In this document: positions 9,317 through 17,215 of the stretch, piece by piece | Layout of the letters: every line of letters begins with the position of its first letter | Position numbering within the stretch: position 1 is the first letter of the stretch | From: Bacteroidota bacterium | GTDB taxonomy: Bacteria; Bacteroidota; Bacteroidia; NS11-12g; UBA955 | Assembly: GCA_027488495.1 (NCBI GenBank) | Contig: JAIYBO010000006.1 | Coordinates: 1-47,216, forward strand | Length of the DNA stretch: 47,216 nt | Direction: 5' to 3' | Position numbers and translations under genes: made by a program | Notes under the pieces: model-generated | Database searches by the model: none | What the model saw: only the letters and a program-made list of their open reading frames with translations | What the model was told of the DNA's origin: nothing

Positions 9317-9691
9317 ATGGAAAAAGAAAAGACCCGTTACAACGACGATGAGCTCCAAGAGTTCAAGGAAATCATTTTGAAAAAAATGGAAATCGCCAAA
9401 GACGAATTCAAAACCATCCAAACCAACCTTAAAAACACTGAAGGTGGTGGCGAAGGCACCAACAACAATTACCTCACCTTAGACGACGGTGCAGATACTT
9501 TTGAGAAAGAAAATCTCAACCAATTGGCCGCCCACCAACTCAAATTTATCAAAAATTTAGAAGCCGCATTGGTGCGCATCGAAAACAAAACCTATGGCGT
9601 CTGCAAAACCTCAGGCAAACTGATTCCAAAAGAACGATTGCGTGCAGTACCCCATACCACACAAACCATCGAGGCCAAACTGAAGCGCTAA
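9317..9691 (+). CDS. TraR/DksA-type zinc-finger family protein, finger degenerate
   Basis: A 124-residue protein of the DksA/TraR family, whose better-known members bind RNA polymerase through its secondary channel. The N-terminal half is a charged alpha-helical hairpin (LQEFKEIILKKMEIAKDEF; later FIKNLEAALVRIENKTYGVC). The C-terminal part matches the family box GVCKTSGKLIPKERLRAVPH. Classical members have four zinc cysteines (CxxC...CxxC), whereas this protein has a single cysteine, so zinc binding by that site is not expected. Such degenerate forms between ileS and lspA are familiar in Bacteroidota. It lies 3 bases after ileS and 7 before lspA, clearly one operon. Confidence 0.85.
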   Translation: MEKEKTRYNDDELQEFKEIILKKMEIAKDEFKTIQTNLKNTEGGGEGTNNNYLTLDDGADTFEKENLNQLAAHQLKFIKNLEAALVRIENKTYGVCKTSGKLIPKERLRAVPHTTQTIEAKLKR

Positions 9692-9698
9692 ACCTTCA

Positions 9699-10349
9699 AT
9701 GTCGAACGACCATTCTTTGCTCAACAACCGGAAATTCCTCTTTCCGATAGTCACCATATTGCTATTATTGATCATCGATCAGTGGATTAAAACCTACATC
9801 AAAGGGCATTTTATGCTCGGCGAAATCAAACCCGTCTTCGGCGATTGGTTTAAACTTTACTTCATCGAAAACGATGGCATGGCCTATGGCATGAAACTCT
9901 TTGGCGGCGGAAAAGTAGGCAAACTCGTCCTCACGTTTTTCCGACTCATCGTCTCTGGCTTCGGCTTTTGGTACCTCATCAAATGCATTCGCAACGATGC
10001 CAATTGGGGTTTGCTCATTTGCATCGCCCTGGTACTCGCTGGCGCATTGGGCAATATCATCGATTCCGTTTTCTACGGAGTGCTTTACGCCGATACCAAT
10101 CACTACATCGGCAGCTGGTTCGAAGGGCAAGTGGTTGATATGTTCTATGCACCCATGTGGGAAGGACATCTCCCGGAGTGGTTACCCGTCTGGGGTGGTC
10201 AATTTTTTGTGTTCTTTTCTCCCATCTGGAATTTCGCCGATGCCTGCATCACCGTAGGCGTGGCAATCATGGTGATCGGTCAAAATACATTCTTCTCCAA
10301 AGAAGAGGTAGAAAAAGCCTTTCAAAGCCCCACGGATTCTCCCCAATAA
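9699..10349 (+). CDS. lspA: lipoprotein signal peptidase (signal peptidase II)
   Basis: An inner-membrane aspartyl protease that removes the signal peptide of diacylglyceryl-modified prolipoproteins (EC 3.4.23.36). At 216 residues it is longer than the E. coli enzyme (164). Membrane segments are visible near residues 13-29, 75-97, 102-120 and 175-195. The two catalytic aspartates are in GNIIDSVFYG (Asp122) and WNFADACI (Asp181). The extra length is a hydrophobic, aromatic-rich insertion of about 40 residues between them (130-172), usual for this phylum. Its clients within this window include the lipoproteins at 4224, 5524, 16238, 24576, 25713, 37467 and 40928. Confidence 0.95.
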   Translation: MSNDHSLLNNRKFLFPIVTILLLLIIDQWIKTYIKGHFMLGEIKPVFGDWFKLYFIENDGMAYGMKLFGGGKVGKLVLTFFRLIVSGFGFWYLIKCIRNDANWGLLICIALVLAGALGNIIDSVFYGVLYADTNHYIGSWFEGQVVDMFYAPMWEGHLPEWLPVWGGQFFVFFSPIWNFADACITVGVAIMVIGQNTFFSKEEVEKAFQSPTDSPQ

Positions 10350-10365
10350 TATCGCGAATTTTGGC

Positions 10366-10373
10366 TAATTTTG
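10366..10373 (+). promoter_or_regulatory. -7 box TAATTTTG of lysS
   Basis: Perfect TANNTTTG match 13 bases before the lysS ATG. The box sits inside a 7-bp inverted repeat (10360-10366 with 10376-10382). The -33 element is unclear. Confidence 0.5.
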
Positions 10374-10386
10374 CAAGCCAAATCGC

Positions 10387-11910
10387 ATGGAAACTACCCT
10401 AAACGAACAACAACTCCTTCGTCGTCAATCGCTCGAACAACTCAGAGCCCTTGGCATCGATCCCTATCCCGCAGCCCTTTTCCCAGTGAACTGCCTCGCA
10501 GCAGACATTCGCGCCCAATACAACGAGTCTGCTGAGGATAACAAATGGAAGGAAGTAGTGCTCGCCGGTAGATTGATGACCCGCCGCATCATGGGCAAAG
10601 CCGCCTTCGCCGATTTGCAAGATTCCAGTGGAAGAATGCAGATCTACGTGAACCGCGACGAAATCTGTCCAGACGAAAACAAAGACCTCTACAACACCGT
10701 TTTCAAAAAACTCCTCGATATTGGCGATATCATTGGTGTAAAAGGCCACGTATTTACCACACAAACCGGTGAATTGTCTGTACACGTCACCGAGCTACAA
10801 TTGCTTTCTAAATGTCTCAACCCATTGCCCTTGCCAAAACAAGACGCTGAAGGCAATATTTTCGATGCATTCACCGATCCCGAGGCACGCTACCGCATGC
10901 GCTACGTAGACTTGGTTGTGAATCCGCACTTCAAAGAAACATTCATCAAACGCACCAAGGTGATCCAAAGCCTCCGCAATACCTTCAATAGCAAAGGATA
11001 TTTGGAAGTGGAAACACCCATCCTGCAAACCATACACGGTGGAGCTGCGGCCCGCCCCTTCATGACGCACCACAACGCATTGGACATTCCCTTGTACTTG
11101 CGCATCGCCAATGAATTATACCTAAAACGTCTCATCGTTGGTGGTTTCGATGGCGTCTATGAATTTGCCAAAAATTTCCGCAACGAAGGCATAGACCGTA
11201 CACACAACCCAGAATTTACGGCCCTCGAAATCTATGTGGCCTACAAAGATTATTATTGGATGATGGACTTCGTAGAAGAAATGCTCGAAACTTGTGCCAT
11301 CGACGTAACAGGCAGCGCATCGGTAACCCTCGGAGAACACCAAATCTCTTTCGCCAAACCCTACGCACGCCTCACCATGGCCGAAGCCATTAAAAAATAT
11401 GGCAACATCGATATCGAAGGAAAATCAGAAGCTGAATTGGGCGCTGAAGCCAAAAAATTGGGCTGTGAAGTCACTGCACAAATGGGCGTAGCCAAACTCA
11501 TCGATGAAATCTTCGGTGCCTGCGCGGAAAAACACCTCATCCAACCCACCTTCATCACCGATTACCCAGTGGAAATGAGTCCCCTCACCAAGAAACACCG
11601 CTCCAAACCAGGCTTGGTAGAGCGTTTCGAACTCTTCGTCAATGGCAAAGAAATCGCCAACGCCTATACAGAACTCAATGACCCCATCGACCAAAGAGAA
11701 CGCTTCGAAGACCAACTTGCTTTGGCAGCTCGCGGCGATGATGAAGCCATGGCCTATGATCACGATTTCGTGAGATCTCTGGAATACGCCATGCCACCCA
11801 CTTCAGGCCTCGGTGTAGGAATCGATCGCCTTACCATGATGCTTACCAACCAACAAAGCATCCAAGAAGTGCTGTTCTTCCCGCAAATGCGTCCAGAAAA
11901 GTTCGACTAA
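10387..11910 (+). CDS. lysS: lysyl-tRNA synthetase, class II
   Basis: Charges tRNA-Lys with lysine (EC 6.1.1.6). The 507-residue length is typical. An N-terminal OB-fold anticodon-binding domain (about 50-155; VVLAGRLMTRRIMGKAAFADLQ) precedes the class II catalytic core: motif 1 region LRNTFNSKGYLEVETPIL, motif 2 FRNEGIDRTHNPEFTALE and motif 3 GLGVGIDRLTMMLTN near the C-terminus. It has its own -7 box and follows lspA by 37 bases. The stop codon overlaps the next start by one base (TAATG), so the small downstream gene is translationally coupled. Confidence 0.97.
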   Translation: METTLNEQQLLRRQSLEQLRALGIDPYPAALFPVNCLAADIRAQYNESAEDNKWKEVVLAGRLMTRRIMGKAAFADLQDSSGRMQIYVNRDEICPDENKDLYNTVFKKLLDIGDIIGVKGHVFTTQTGELSVHVTELQLLSKCLNPLPLPKQDAEGNIFDAFTDPEARYRMRYVDLVVNPHFKETFIKRTKVIQSLRNTFNSKGYLEVETPILQTIHGGAAARPFMTHHNALDIPLYLRIANELYLKRLIVGGFDGVYEFAKNFRNEGIDRTHNPEFTALEIYVAYKDYYWMMDFVEEMLETCAIDVTGSASVTLGEHQISFAKPYARLTMAEAIKKYGNIDIEGKSEAELGAEAKKLGCEVTAQMGVAKLIDEIFGACAEKHLIQPTFITDYPVEMSPLTKKHRSKPGLVERFELFVNGKEIANAYTELNDPIDQRERFEDQLALAARGDDEAMAYDHDFVRSLEYAMPPTSGLGVGIDRLTMMLTNQQSIQEVLFFPQMRPEKFD

Positions 11911-12161
11911 TGTTTGAAATCGGCGACGATGAAAAAAAGGTGCTTCTGTGTTTAATCCACGCAGAAACACCCATGACCGTGGTGGAGGATACAGGCCTTC
12001 AAGTCAATGTAACCATCGATATTATCCGTCAGTTGCATCACTATCGTTACATCAAAGCCATCGACAAAAACAACCAAGTGTTGGGTTCGTTCGATATCGA
12101 CAAAATTCGGAAAACCAAATTCCAGCTCACGGCAAAAGGTTTTAACGAAATCAACGGTTAG
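11910..12161 (+). CDS. small winged-helix-like protein, unknown function
   Basis: An 83-residue protein whose ATG overlaps the lysS stop codon by one base. The pattern suggests a compact winged-helix fold: helix KKVLLCLIHAE, a helix-turn-helix-like stretch TGLQVNVTIDIIRQLHHYRY, a turn with short strands, and FQLTAKGFNEI, which resembles the last strand and helix of MarR- or ArsR-like domains. No recognition helix can be proven by eye, and I know no named family. Co-expression with lysS is likely. Confidence 0.65.
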   Translation: MFEIGDDEKKVLLCLIHAETPMTVVEDTGLQVNVTIDIIRQLHHYRYIKAIDKNNQVLGSFDIDKIRKTKFQLTAKGFNEING

Positions 12162-12230
12162 AGCAAACCATTTCCCCGCCCCGGTGTTTGTTTACTGATT
12201 GTTATCATTCGGTAGAGTTGTCCACCTCAC

Positions 12231-12261
12231 TTGGGGATTCTGTACCGATTCGTTATATTCG
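12231..12261 (+). promoter_or_regulatory. candidate gltA promoter
   Basis: TTG at 12231-12233 and TATATTCG at 12254-12261 (one mismatch to TANNTTTG), spaced by 20 bases, within the range usual for this phylum. The leader to the gltA ATG would be about 25 bases. The rest of the 130-base gap holds nothing else I can see. Confidence 0.5.
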
Positions 12262-12291
12262 CAGTAGCCAAAATCCGTTTATTAAATACCC

Positions 12292-13584
12292 ATGTCTGAA
12301 ACAGTAAAACTCATCGTAGAAGGTCAAGAGTACGAATTCCCAGTCATCACTGGAACTGAAGGTGAAAAAGCCATCGATATCAGCAAGTTAAGAGATCTTA
12401 CAGGTCACATCACCCTCGATATTGGGTTCAAAAATACGGGTTCTACCAAAAGTGCTATCACGTTTTTGGATGGTGAAGAAGGCATCTTGCATCACCGCGG
12501 CTACTCCATCGAAGACCTTGCCGAACACGCTTCCTTCCTTGAAGTTTCATACTTGTTGCTCTATGGAAAATTACCCAATGCCACAGAATATGCAGAATTT
12601 GAAAGCGCCATCCGTGAGCATACCCTAGCCAATGAAGGCCTAGAAGCAATGTTCAAAGCGTTCCCAACCGGGTCTCACCCAATGGGTCAGCTTTCTAGTA
12701 TGGTGGCAGCCCTAGGCTTATACTACCCCAAAGCCCTAAACCCACATCGCTCAGAAGAAGCCATCAACAGAACCATCATCCGTTTGATGGCGAAAATGCC
12801 TACAATCTGTGCGATGATCTACAAAAAACGCAACGGTCATCCAACAGTTTATCCCAAAAACAGCTTAGACTATGTGGCCAATTACCTCAACATGACCTTT
12901 GGTCAGGTAACCATGCCCGAATATGAGCCAGACCCAGTGTTGGTGAGTGCAATGAATAAATTGCTCATCCTTCACGCCGATCACGAACAAAACTGTAGCG
13001 CAAGCACAGTGCGTGTAGTAGGTAGTTCACAATCAAACTTGTATAGCAGCATCTCTGCAGGTATCTCCGCACTTTGGGGTCCTCTGCACGGTGGTGCCAA
13101 CCAAGAAGTATTGGAAATGCTTGAGCAAATCCAAAACGATGGTGGCGATGTACAAAAATGGATCAACAAAGCCAAAGACAAGAACGATCCTTTCCGCTTG
13201 ATGGGCTTCGGTCACCGCGTATACAAAAACTTCGACCCCCGCGCAAAAATCATCAAAAAGGCTTGCGACGATGTATTGGCCAAGTTGGGTGTCAATGACC
13301 CTGTATTGGAAATTGCGAAGCAACTTGAAGAAGCAGCCCTCACCGATCCTTACTTCGTTGAGCGTAAATTGTTCCCAAACGTGGATTTCTACTCAGGAAT
13401 CATCTATCGCGCAATGGGCTTCCCTACAGATTTCTTTACCGTACTCTTCTCCATGGGCCGCCTTCCAGGTTGGATCAGCCAATGGCAAGAAATGCGCAAA
13501 GAAAAACAACCCATCGCTCGTCCTCGCCAAATATATACAGGCGAAACGCCCCGTGCCTACGTGCACATGAAAGACCGCGCTTAA
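12292..13584 (+). CDS. gltA: citrate synthase
   Basis: Condenses acetyl-CoA and oxaloacetate to citrate (EC 2.3.3.16), the entry step of the TCA cycle. The 430 residues and the beta-rich N-terminal extension fit the hexameric, Gram-negative type. Catalytic residues are visible: His266 in WGPLHGGANQEV, His308 in GFGHRVYKNFDPRA and Asp365 in NVDFYSGIIYRAMG. The C-terminus has RPRQIYTGETPRAYV, as in E. coli GltA. It is monocistronic, with its own promoter and a strong terminator 56 bases after the stop codon. Confidence 0.97.
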   Translation: MSETVKLIVEGQEYEFPVITGTEGEKAIDISKLRDLTGHITLDIGFKNTGSTKSAITFLDGEEGILHHRGYSIEDLAEHASFLEVSYLLLYGKLPNATEYAEFESAIREHTLANEGLEAMFKAFPTGSHPMGQLSSMVAALGLYYPKALNPHRSEEAINRTIIRLMAKMPTICAMIYKKRNGHPTVYPKNSLDYVANYLNMTFGQVTMPEYEPDPVLVSAMNKLLILHADHEQNCSASTVRVVGSSQSNLYSSISAGISALWGPLHGGANQEVLEMLEQIQNDGGDVQKWINKAKDKNDPFRLMGFGHRVYKNFDPRAKIIKKACDDVLAKLGVNDPVLEIAKQLEEAALTDPYFVERKLFPNVDFYSGIIYRAMGFPTDFFTVLFSMGRLPGWISQWQEMRKEKQPIARPRQIYTGETPRAYVHMKDRA

Positions 13585-13640
13585 TACCTTATCCCTCTTT
13601 CAAAGTGTGGATTCACACCCAGAAAACTAACATACATTCA

Positions 13641-13679
13641 AACAAGAAAGACATCCATTGGATGTCTTTCTTGTTTTGT
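13641..13679 (+). terminator. rho-independent terminator of gltA
   Basis: A 16-bp perfect stem (13641-13656 with 13660-13675) and a 3-base loop, with a T-rich right arm. The stem is symmetric in A/T content, so it may also work weakly in reverse. The rest of the 235-base gap between gltA and the next gene holds only the promoter near 13805. Confidence 0.85.
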
Positions 13680-13804
13680 AAAACACCAATCTATCAAACC
13701 TTAAAGGCAATCAGAATTTCCCTAAACCAAATAGGACGAGGAGATTCTCACAAACTCATTGCTTTCATCGACAAATTGCGCCTTCATTTGTTACTCATAG
13801 AAGT

Positions 13805-13812
13805 ACCTTTGT
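13805..13812 (+). promoter_or_regulatory. -7 box TACCTTTG, 7 bases before the start codon
   Basis: Perfect TANNTTTG match ending 7 bases before the ATG at 13820. Transcription would begin at or within a few bases of the start codon. Confidence 0.6.
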
Positions 13813-13819
13813 AAAACCA

Positions 13820-16231
13820 ATGCAACGCATCATTTCCTTCTTATTCTTCATCATCACCATCGGATTACTCAGCGCCCAAAATGTTACCATCTCAGGATAC
13901 ATCAAAGACAGCACCACAAGAGAAACCATCGGCAAAGCCCAAATCGTTGTTACACCCGTAAAGACAACCACAATCCCTAGCGATACCAAAGTCAGTCCCG
14001 ATTTTCGGGCCTCCACCAACGGCTACGGTTTTTACAGCATTACCATCCCCCAAGGCAAGTATACCATCCAAATCATCGCCCCGTCTTATCCCCCCTTCGC
14101 ACAAACCATCACCGCCAAAGCCAATGAAGAAATCAACTTCTTGCTCATTCCCGAAGTAGAGGGCGTAGGCACAGTCATTATCCGATCCAAACGCAACAAC
14201 AACGTTAAATCGCTCGATATCTCCACCCAAAGCATCAACGGTCAAACCATCAAAAAAATCCCCGCATTCCTCGGCGAGGCAGACGTGATCAAAAGCATAC
14301 AACTTCTTCCCGGCGTGACCACGGTGGGCGAAGGTGCCTCCGGATTCAACGTTCGTGGTGGATCCATCGATCAAAACTTGGTACTGATGGATGAAGCACC
14401 CGTCTTCAATTCGGCACACCTCTTTGGTTTCTTCTCGATCTTTAACCCCGATGCAGTAAAAGATGTAGAACTCGTGAAAGGTGGCATTCCCGCCAATTAT
14501 GGGGGTCGACTGAGCTCCACACTCGATGTGAAATCCCGCGACGGAAACAAAAGGGCTTTCCAAGCCAACGGCGGTATCGGAACCATTTTTTCCCGCCTTA
14601 CCCTTGAAGGTCCATTGGCAAAACCCGAATCCAAAAAACTGCTTAAACCCCGCAGCACCCCAGCAAAATCAAGCTTCATGATCTCCGGCCGAAGGTCCTA
14701 TATCGATGTATTGGCAAAACCCTTTCTTCCAGATAACCTCGCCGGTAGCCAATTCTATTTCTACGACCTCACCGCCAAAGCCAATTACAGTTATAAAAGA
14801 GACAACATTTTCATCTCTACCTATATAGGCGATGACGTGTTCAAGGCCGCTGGACTGTTTGGCGTAAAATGGGGCAACTCCACTGTGACCACCCGTTGGA
14901 ATCACGTGTTCAACAAAAGATTGTTCTCAAACTTCACCTACTACTACTCTCGATACCGTTATAACCTAGAGTTCACCAATCGCGATGTTACCTTCAATTG
15001 GAAAAGCAACATCGTAAACAATAGCGCAAAAGTTGACTTCAACTACTTCTACAATCCAAAAAATACCATTGCCTTCGGTGCCCAATCTACCCACTACCGA
15101 TTCATCCCCGGTGAAGCCGTAGCAAAATCTGCTACCCTAAACCTAAAGTTTGGATTGCCAGATAGATATGCACTTGAAAATGCTATTTACATCTCCAATG
15201 ATTGGAACGCCAACGGCAAATTCTCCATAAGAGCAGGCATCCGAGTGAGTCAGTTTATGTATATGGGCCCAGGAAAAGTGTATTTGTTCAACAGAGAACC
15301 TGGCAAACAAGGCATACTAGATAGTATGTATTCTACCGAAAAAGGTCAAATTGTTGCCAATTACATCAATCCCGAACCCCGCCTGGGTTTCAAATACCAA
15401 CTCAACAACAACAGCTCAATCAAAGGGGGTTACAACAGAATGGTTCAAAACCTCCACCTCATTTCAAATACAGCCGCATCAGTGCCATTCGACGTTTGGC
15501 AGCCCACAACCAACAACATCAAACCGGAAATTGCCGACCAAATTGCCCTGGGTTATTTCAAGAATTTCAACGGAAAACACGAATTCGAAACCAGCATCGA
15601 AGGATATTACAAAACCCTCCAAAACCAAGTGGATTACATTGATGGTGCAAGCCTACTTCTAAATGAGTTACTTGAAGCCGATTTGTTGACTGGAATAGGC
15701 AGAGCCTACGGAATTGAAGCCTACGTAAAGAAATCATCCGGCAACTTAACAGGTTGGGTAAGCTATACACTCTCTCGCTCCGAACGACAAGTGGTCGGTA
15801 TCAACGATGGAAATTGGTACGCCAACCGATTCGATCGCCTCCACAATTTGTATGTGGTTTCTCAATACAAACTCAATAACAAATGGGAGTTTGCGGCCAA
15901 CTTCGTATTCAGTACAGGTACACCCGCCACCTTCTACACCGGTCAATATACCGTGCAAGGGTACGTTGTACCCGATGCAGGATCCAATGCAAGAAACAAT
16001 GTAAGGAACCCAGATTACCATCGCCTCGACCTCAGTGTTACATATACCCGAAAGAAAACCAAGAAGTTCGAAAGCAACTGGGTGATCTCCTGCTACAACG
16101 TATACAACAGACGCAACCCTTTCAGTATCTACTTCGCCACCAACTTCCAAAACAAAGGTCAAAACGAAGCCATCAGATACAGCGTAATCGGCGCGGCCAT
16201 TCCTTCCATCTCTTACAATTTTAAATTCTAA
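13820..16231 (+). CDS. TonB-dependent receptor with carboxypeptidase-like N-terminal domain (module 1)
   Basis: An 803-residue outer-membrane receptor. Order: signal peptide (1-19, ending LLSA-Q), carboxypeptidase-regulatory-like beta-sandwich (about 21-115; VTISGYIKDSTTRETIGKA), plug (about 135-245; IPAFLGEADVIKSIQLLPG, VRGGSIDQNLVLMDEAP, IPANYGGRLSSTLDV), then a 22-strand-type barrel ending SYNFKF. It is paralogous to the receptor at 38274: the plug segments align almost word for word, but it lacks that protein's STN domain. A DUF4249 lipoprotein follows 6 bases later; that pairing is recurrent in Bacteroidota and suggests a receptor/surface-lipoprotein uptake pair by analogy with SusC/SusD. 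The ligand is unknown. Confidence 0.93.
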   Translation: MQRIISFLFFIITIGLLSAQNVTISGYIKDSTTRETIGKAQIVVTPVKTTTIPSDTKVSPDFRASTNGYGFYSITIPQGKYTIQIIAPSYPPFAQTITAKANEEINFLLIPEVEGVGTVIIRSKRNNNVKSLDISTQSINGQTIKKIPAFLGEADVIKSIQLLPGVTTVGEGASGFNVRGGSIDQNLVLMDEAPVFNSAHLFGFFSIFNPDAVKDVELVKGGIPANYGGRLSSTLDVKSRDGNKRAFQANGGIGTIFSRLTLEGPLAKPESKKLLKPRSTPAKSSFMISGRRSYIDVLAKPFLPDNLAGSQFYFYDLTAKANYSYKRDNIFISTYIGDDVFKAAGLFGVKWGNSTVTTRWNHVFNKRLFSNFTYYYSRYRYNLEFTNRDVTFNWKSNIVNNSAKVDFNYFYNPKNTIAFGAQSTHYRFIPGEAVAKSATLNLKFGLPDRYALENAIYISNDWNANGKFSIRAGIRVSQFMYMGPGKVYLFNREPGKQGILDSMYSTEKGQIVANYINPEPRLGFKYQLNNNSSIKGGYNRMVQNLHLISNTAASVPFDVWQPTTNNIKPEIADQIALGYFKNFNGKHEFETSIEGYYKTLQNQVDYIDGASLLLNELLEADLLTGIGRAYGIEAYVKKSSGNLTGWVSYTLSRSERQVVGINDGNWYANRFDRLHNLYVVSQYKLNNKWEFAANFVFSTGTPATFYTGQYTVQGYVVPDAGSNARNNVRNPDYHRLDLSVTYTRKKTKKFESNWVISCYNVYNRRNPFSIYFATNFQNKGQNEAIRYSVIGAAIPSISYNFKF

Positions 16232-16237
16232 TCCCCC

Positions 16238-17152
16238 ATGAAATTCCTTTTCAATCAAATACAGCGCAATAGCTTCATCATCCTACTTTCAGGACTTGCC
16301 ACCTTTTTGGCCGGTTGCGAAGACGTAATCCAAGTAGATGTTGTGAACAAATCACCCAAAATCGTGGTAGACGCATTTGTCAATAATACCCTCGATACCC
16401 AAACCATCAAACTCACGCGCAGCATCGGCTATTTCGATTCCACTGGCTCCGAACCCGCCATTACCCAAGCGCAAGTGGCCGTAGTAGACCAATCCACGTC
16501 ATTCCCAAAACTTTTCGTCTTCAATCATACTGCCAACGGCAAATACCAATTCCTACCCAACCCCGTTACCGGTGATACGTTTTCCATCGGACATGATTAC
16601 GCGCTGCTGGTAGTCATTGGATCAGATACCTTGGTCAGCTTTTCCACCCTGAACCCCACAACCACCATCGACTCATTGCGATTGGTAGATGTAGAAGGAA
16701 ATGGCCCGCCAATCAATACCACCGGTAAATATGTAGAACTTATGGCCAAAGACCGAAAAGGCCCCGGCGATTTCTATTGGGTAAAAACCTTTAGAAACGA
16801 TTCCTTCCTCAACAACATCAGCCAATTGAACATTTCCGCAGATATGGGAAATACCTCCAGAGGTCAAGATGGTGATTTGTTCATTTACCCGGTGCGATAC
16901 AATGGCGTAAACGATTTTTCTCGCTCATTCAAATCGGGAGAAACCGTGAGAATTGAAATCCACTCCATCAATGCAATTGCCTTCGCATGGTTCAATTTGG
17001 TGGTAAGCGAAAACCAAAATGGGGGTCTGTTTGCCACACCGCCCGCCAACATTTTCACCAACGTAGTATCGTTCAACCCCAACAAAAAAACAGCCATTGG
17101 TGGATTTTTCTGTATGAGCGCCGTCACCGCTGCCTCTGTTACCATTCCCTAA
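16238..17152 (+). CDS. DUF4249 lipoprotein, partner of the preceding receptor
   Basis: A 304-residue lipoprotein with lipobox LAGC (Cys27) after an N-terminal hydrophobic segment. The mature part fits DUF4249: an opening strand VNKSPKIVVDAFVNN, TQTIKLTRSIGYFDSTGSEP, a beta-sandwich with INNxxN-type turns, and the mid-protein STLNPTTTIDSLRLVD. The function of the family is not established. The constant position behind a TonB-dependent receptor suggests a surface or periplasmic accessory in ligand capture. The gap to uvrB (63 bases, convergent) shows no strong terminator. Confidence 0.85.
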   Translation: MKFLFNQIQRNSFIILLSGLATFLAGCEDVIQVDVVNKSPKIVVDAFVNNTLDTQTIKLTRSIGYFDSTGSEPAITQAQVAVVDQSTSFPKLFVFNHTANGKYQFLPNPVTGDTFSIGHDYALLVVIGSDTLVSFSTLNPTTTIDSLRLVDVEGNGPPINTTGKYVELMAKDRKGPGDFYWVKTFRNDSFLNNISQLNISADMGNTSRGQDGDLFIYPVRYNGVNDFSRSFKSGETVRIEIHSINAIAFAWFNLVVSENQNGGLFATPPANIFTNVVSFNPNKKTAIGGFFCMSAVTAASVTIP

Positions 17153-17215
17153 ATAATTGCTCCGTAAACCACAACCCCTCAACTGGTTATACGATTTTGA
17201 GCAAGGGGGCAACCC

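Noticed and set aside
13470..13814. 114-codon plus-strand frame from the end of gltA into the intergenic gap
   Set aside because: It overlaps the 3' end of gltA out of frame and reads through the terminator hairpin; no promoter and no plausible protein features.
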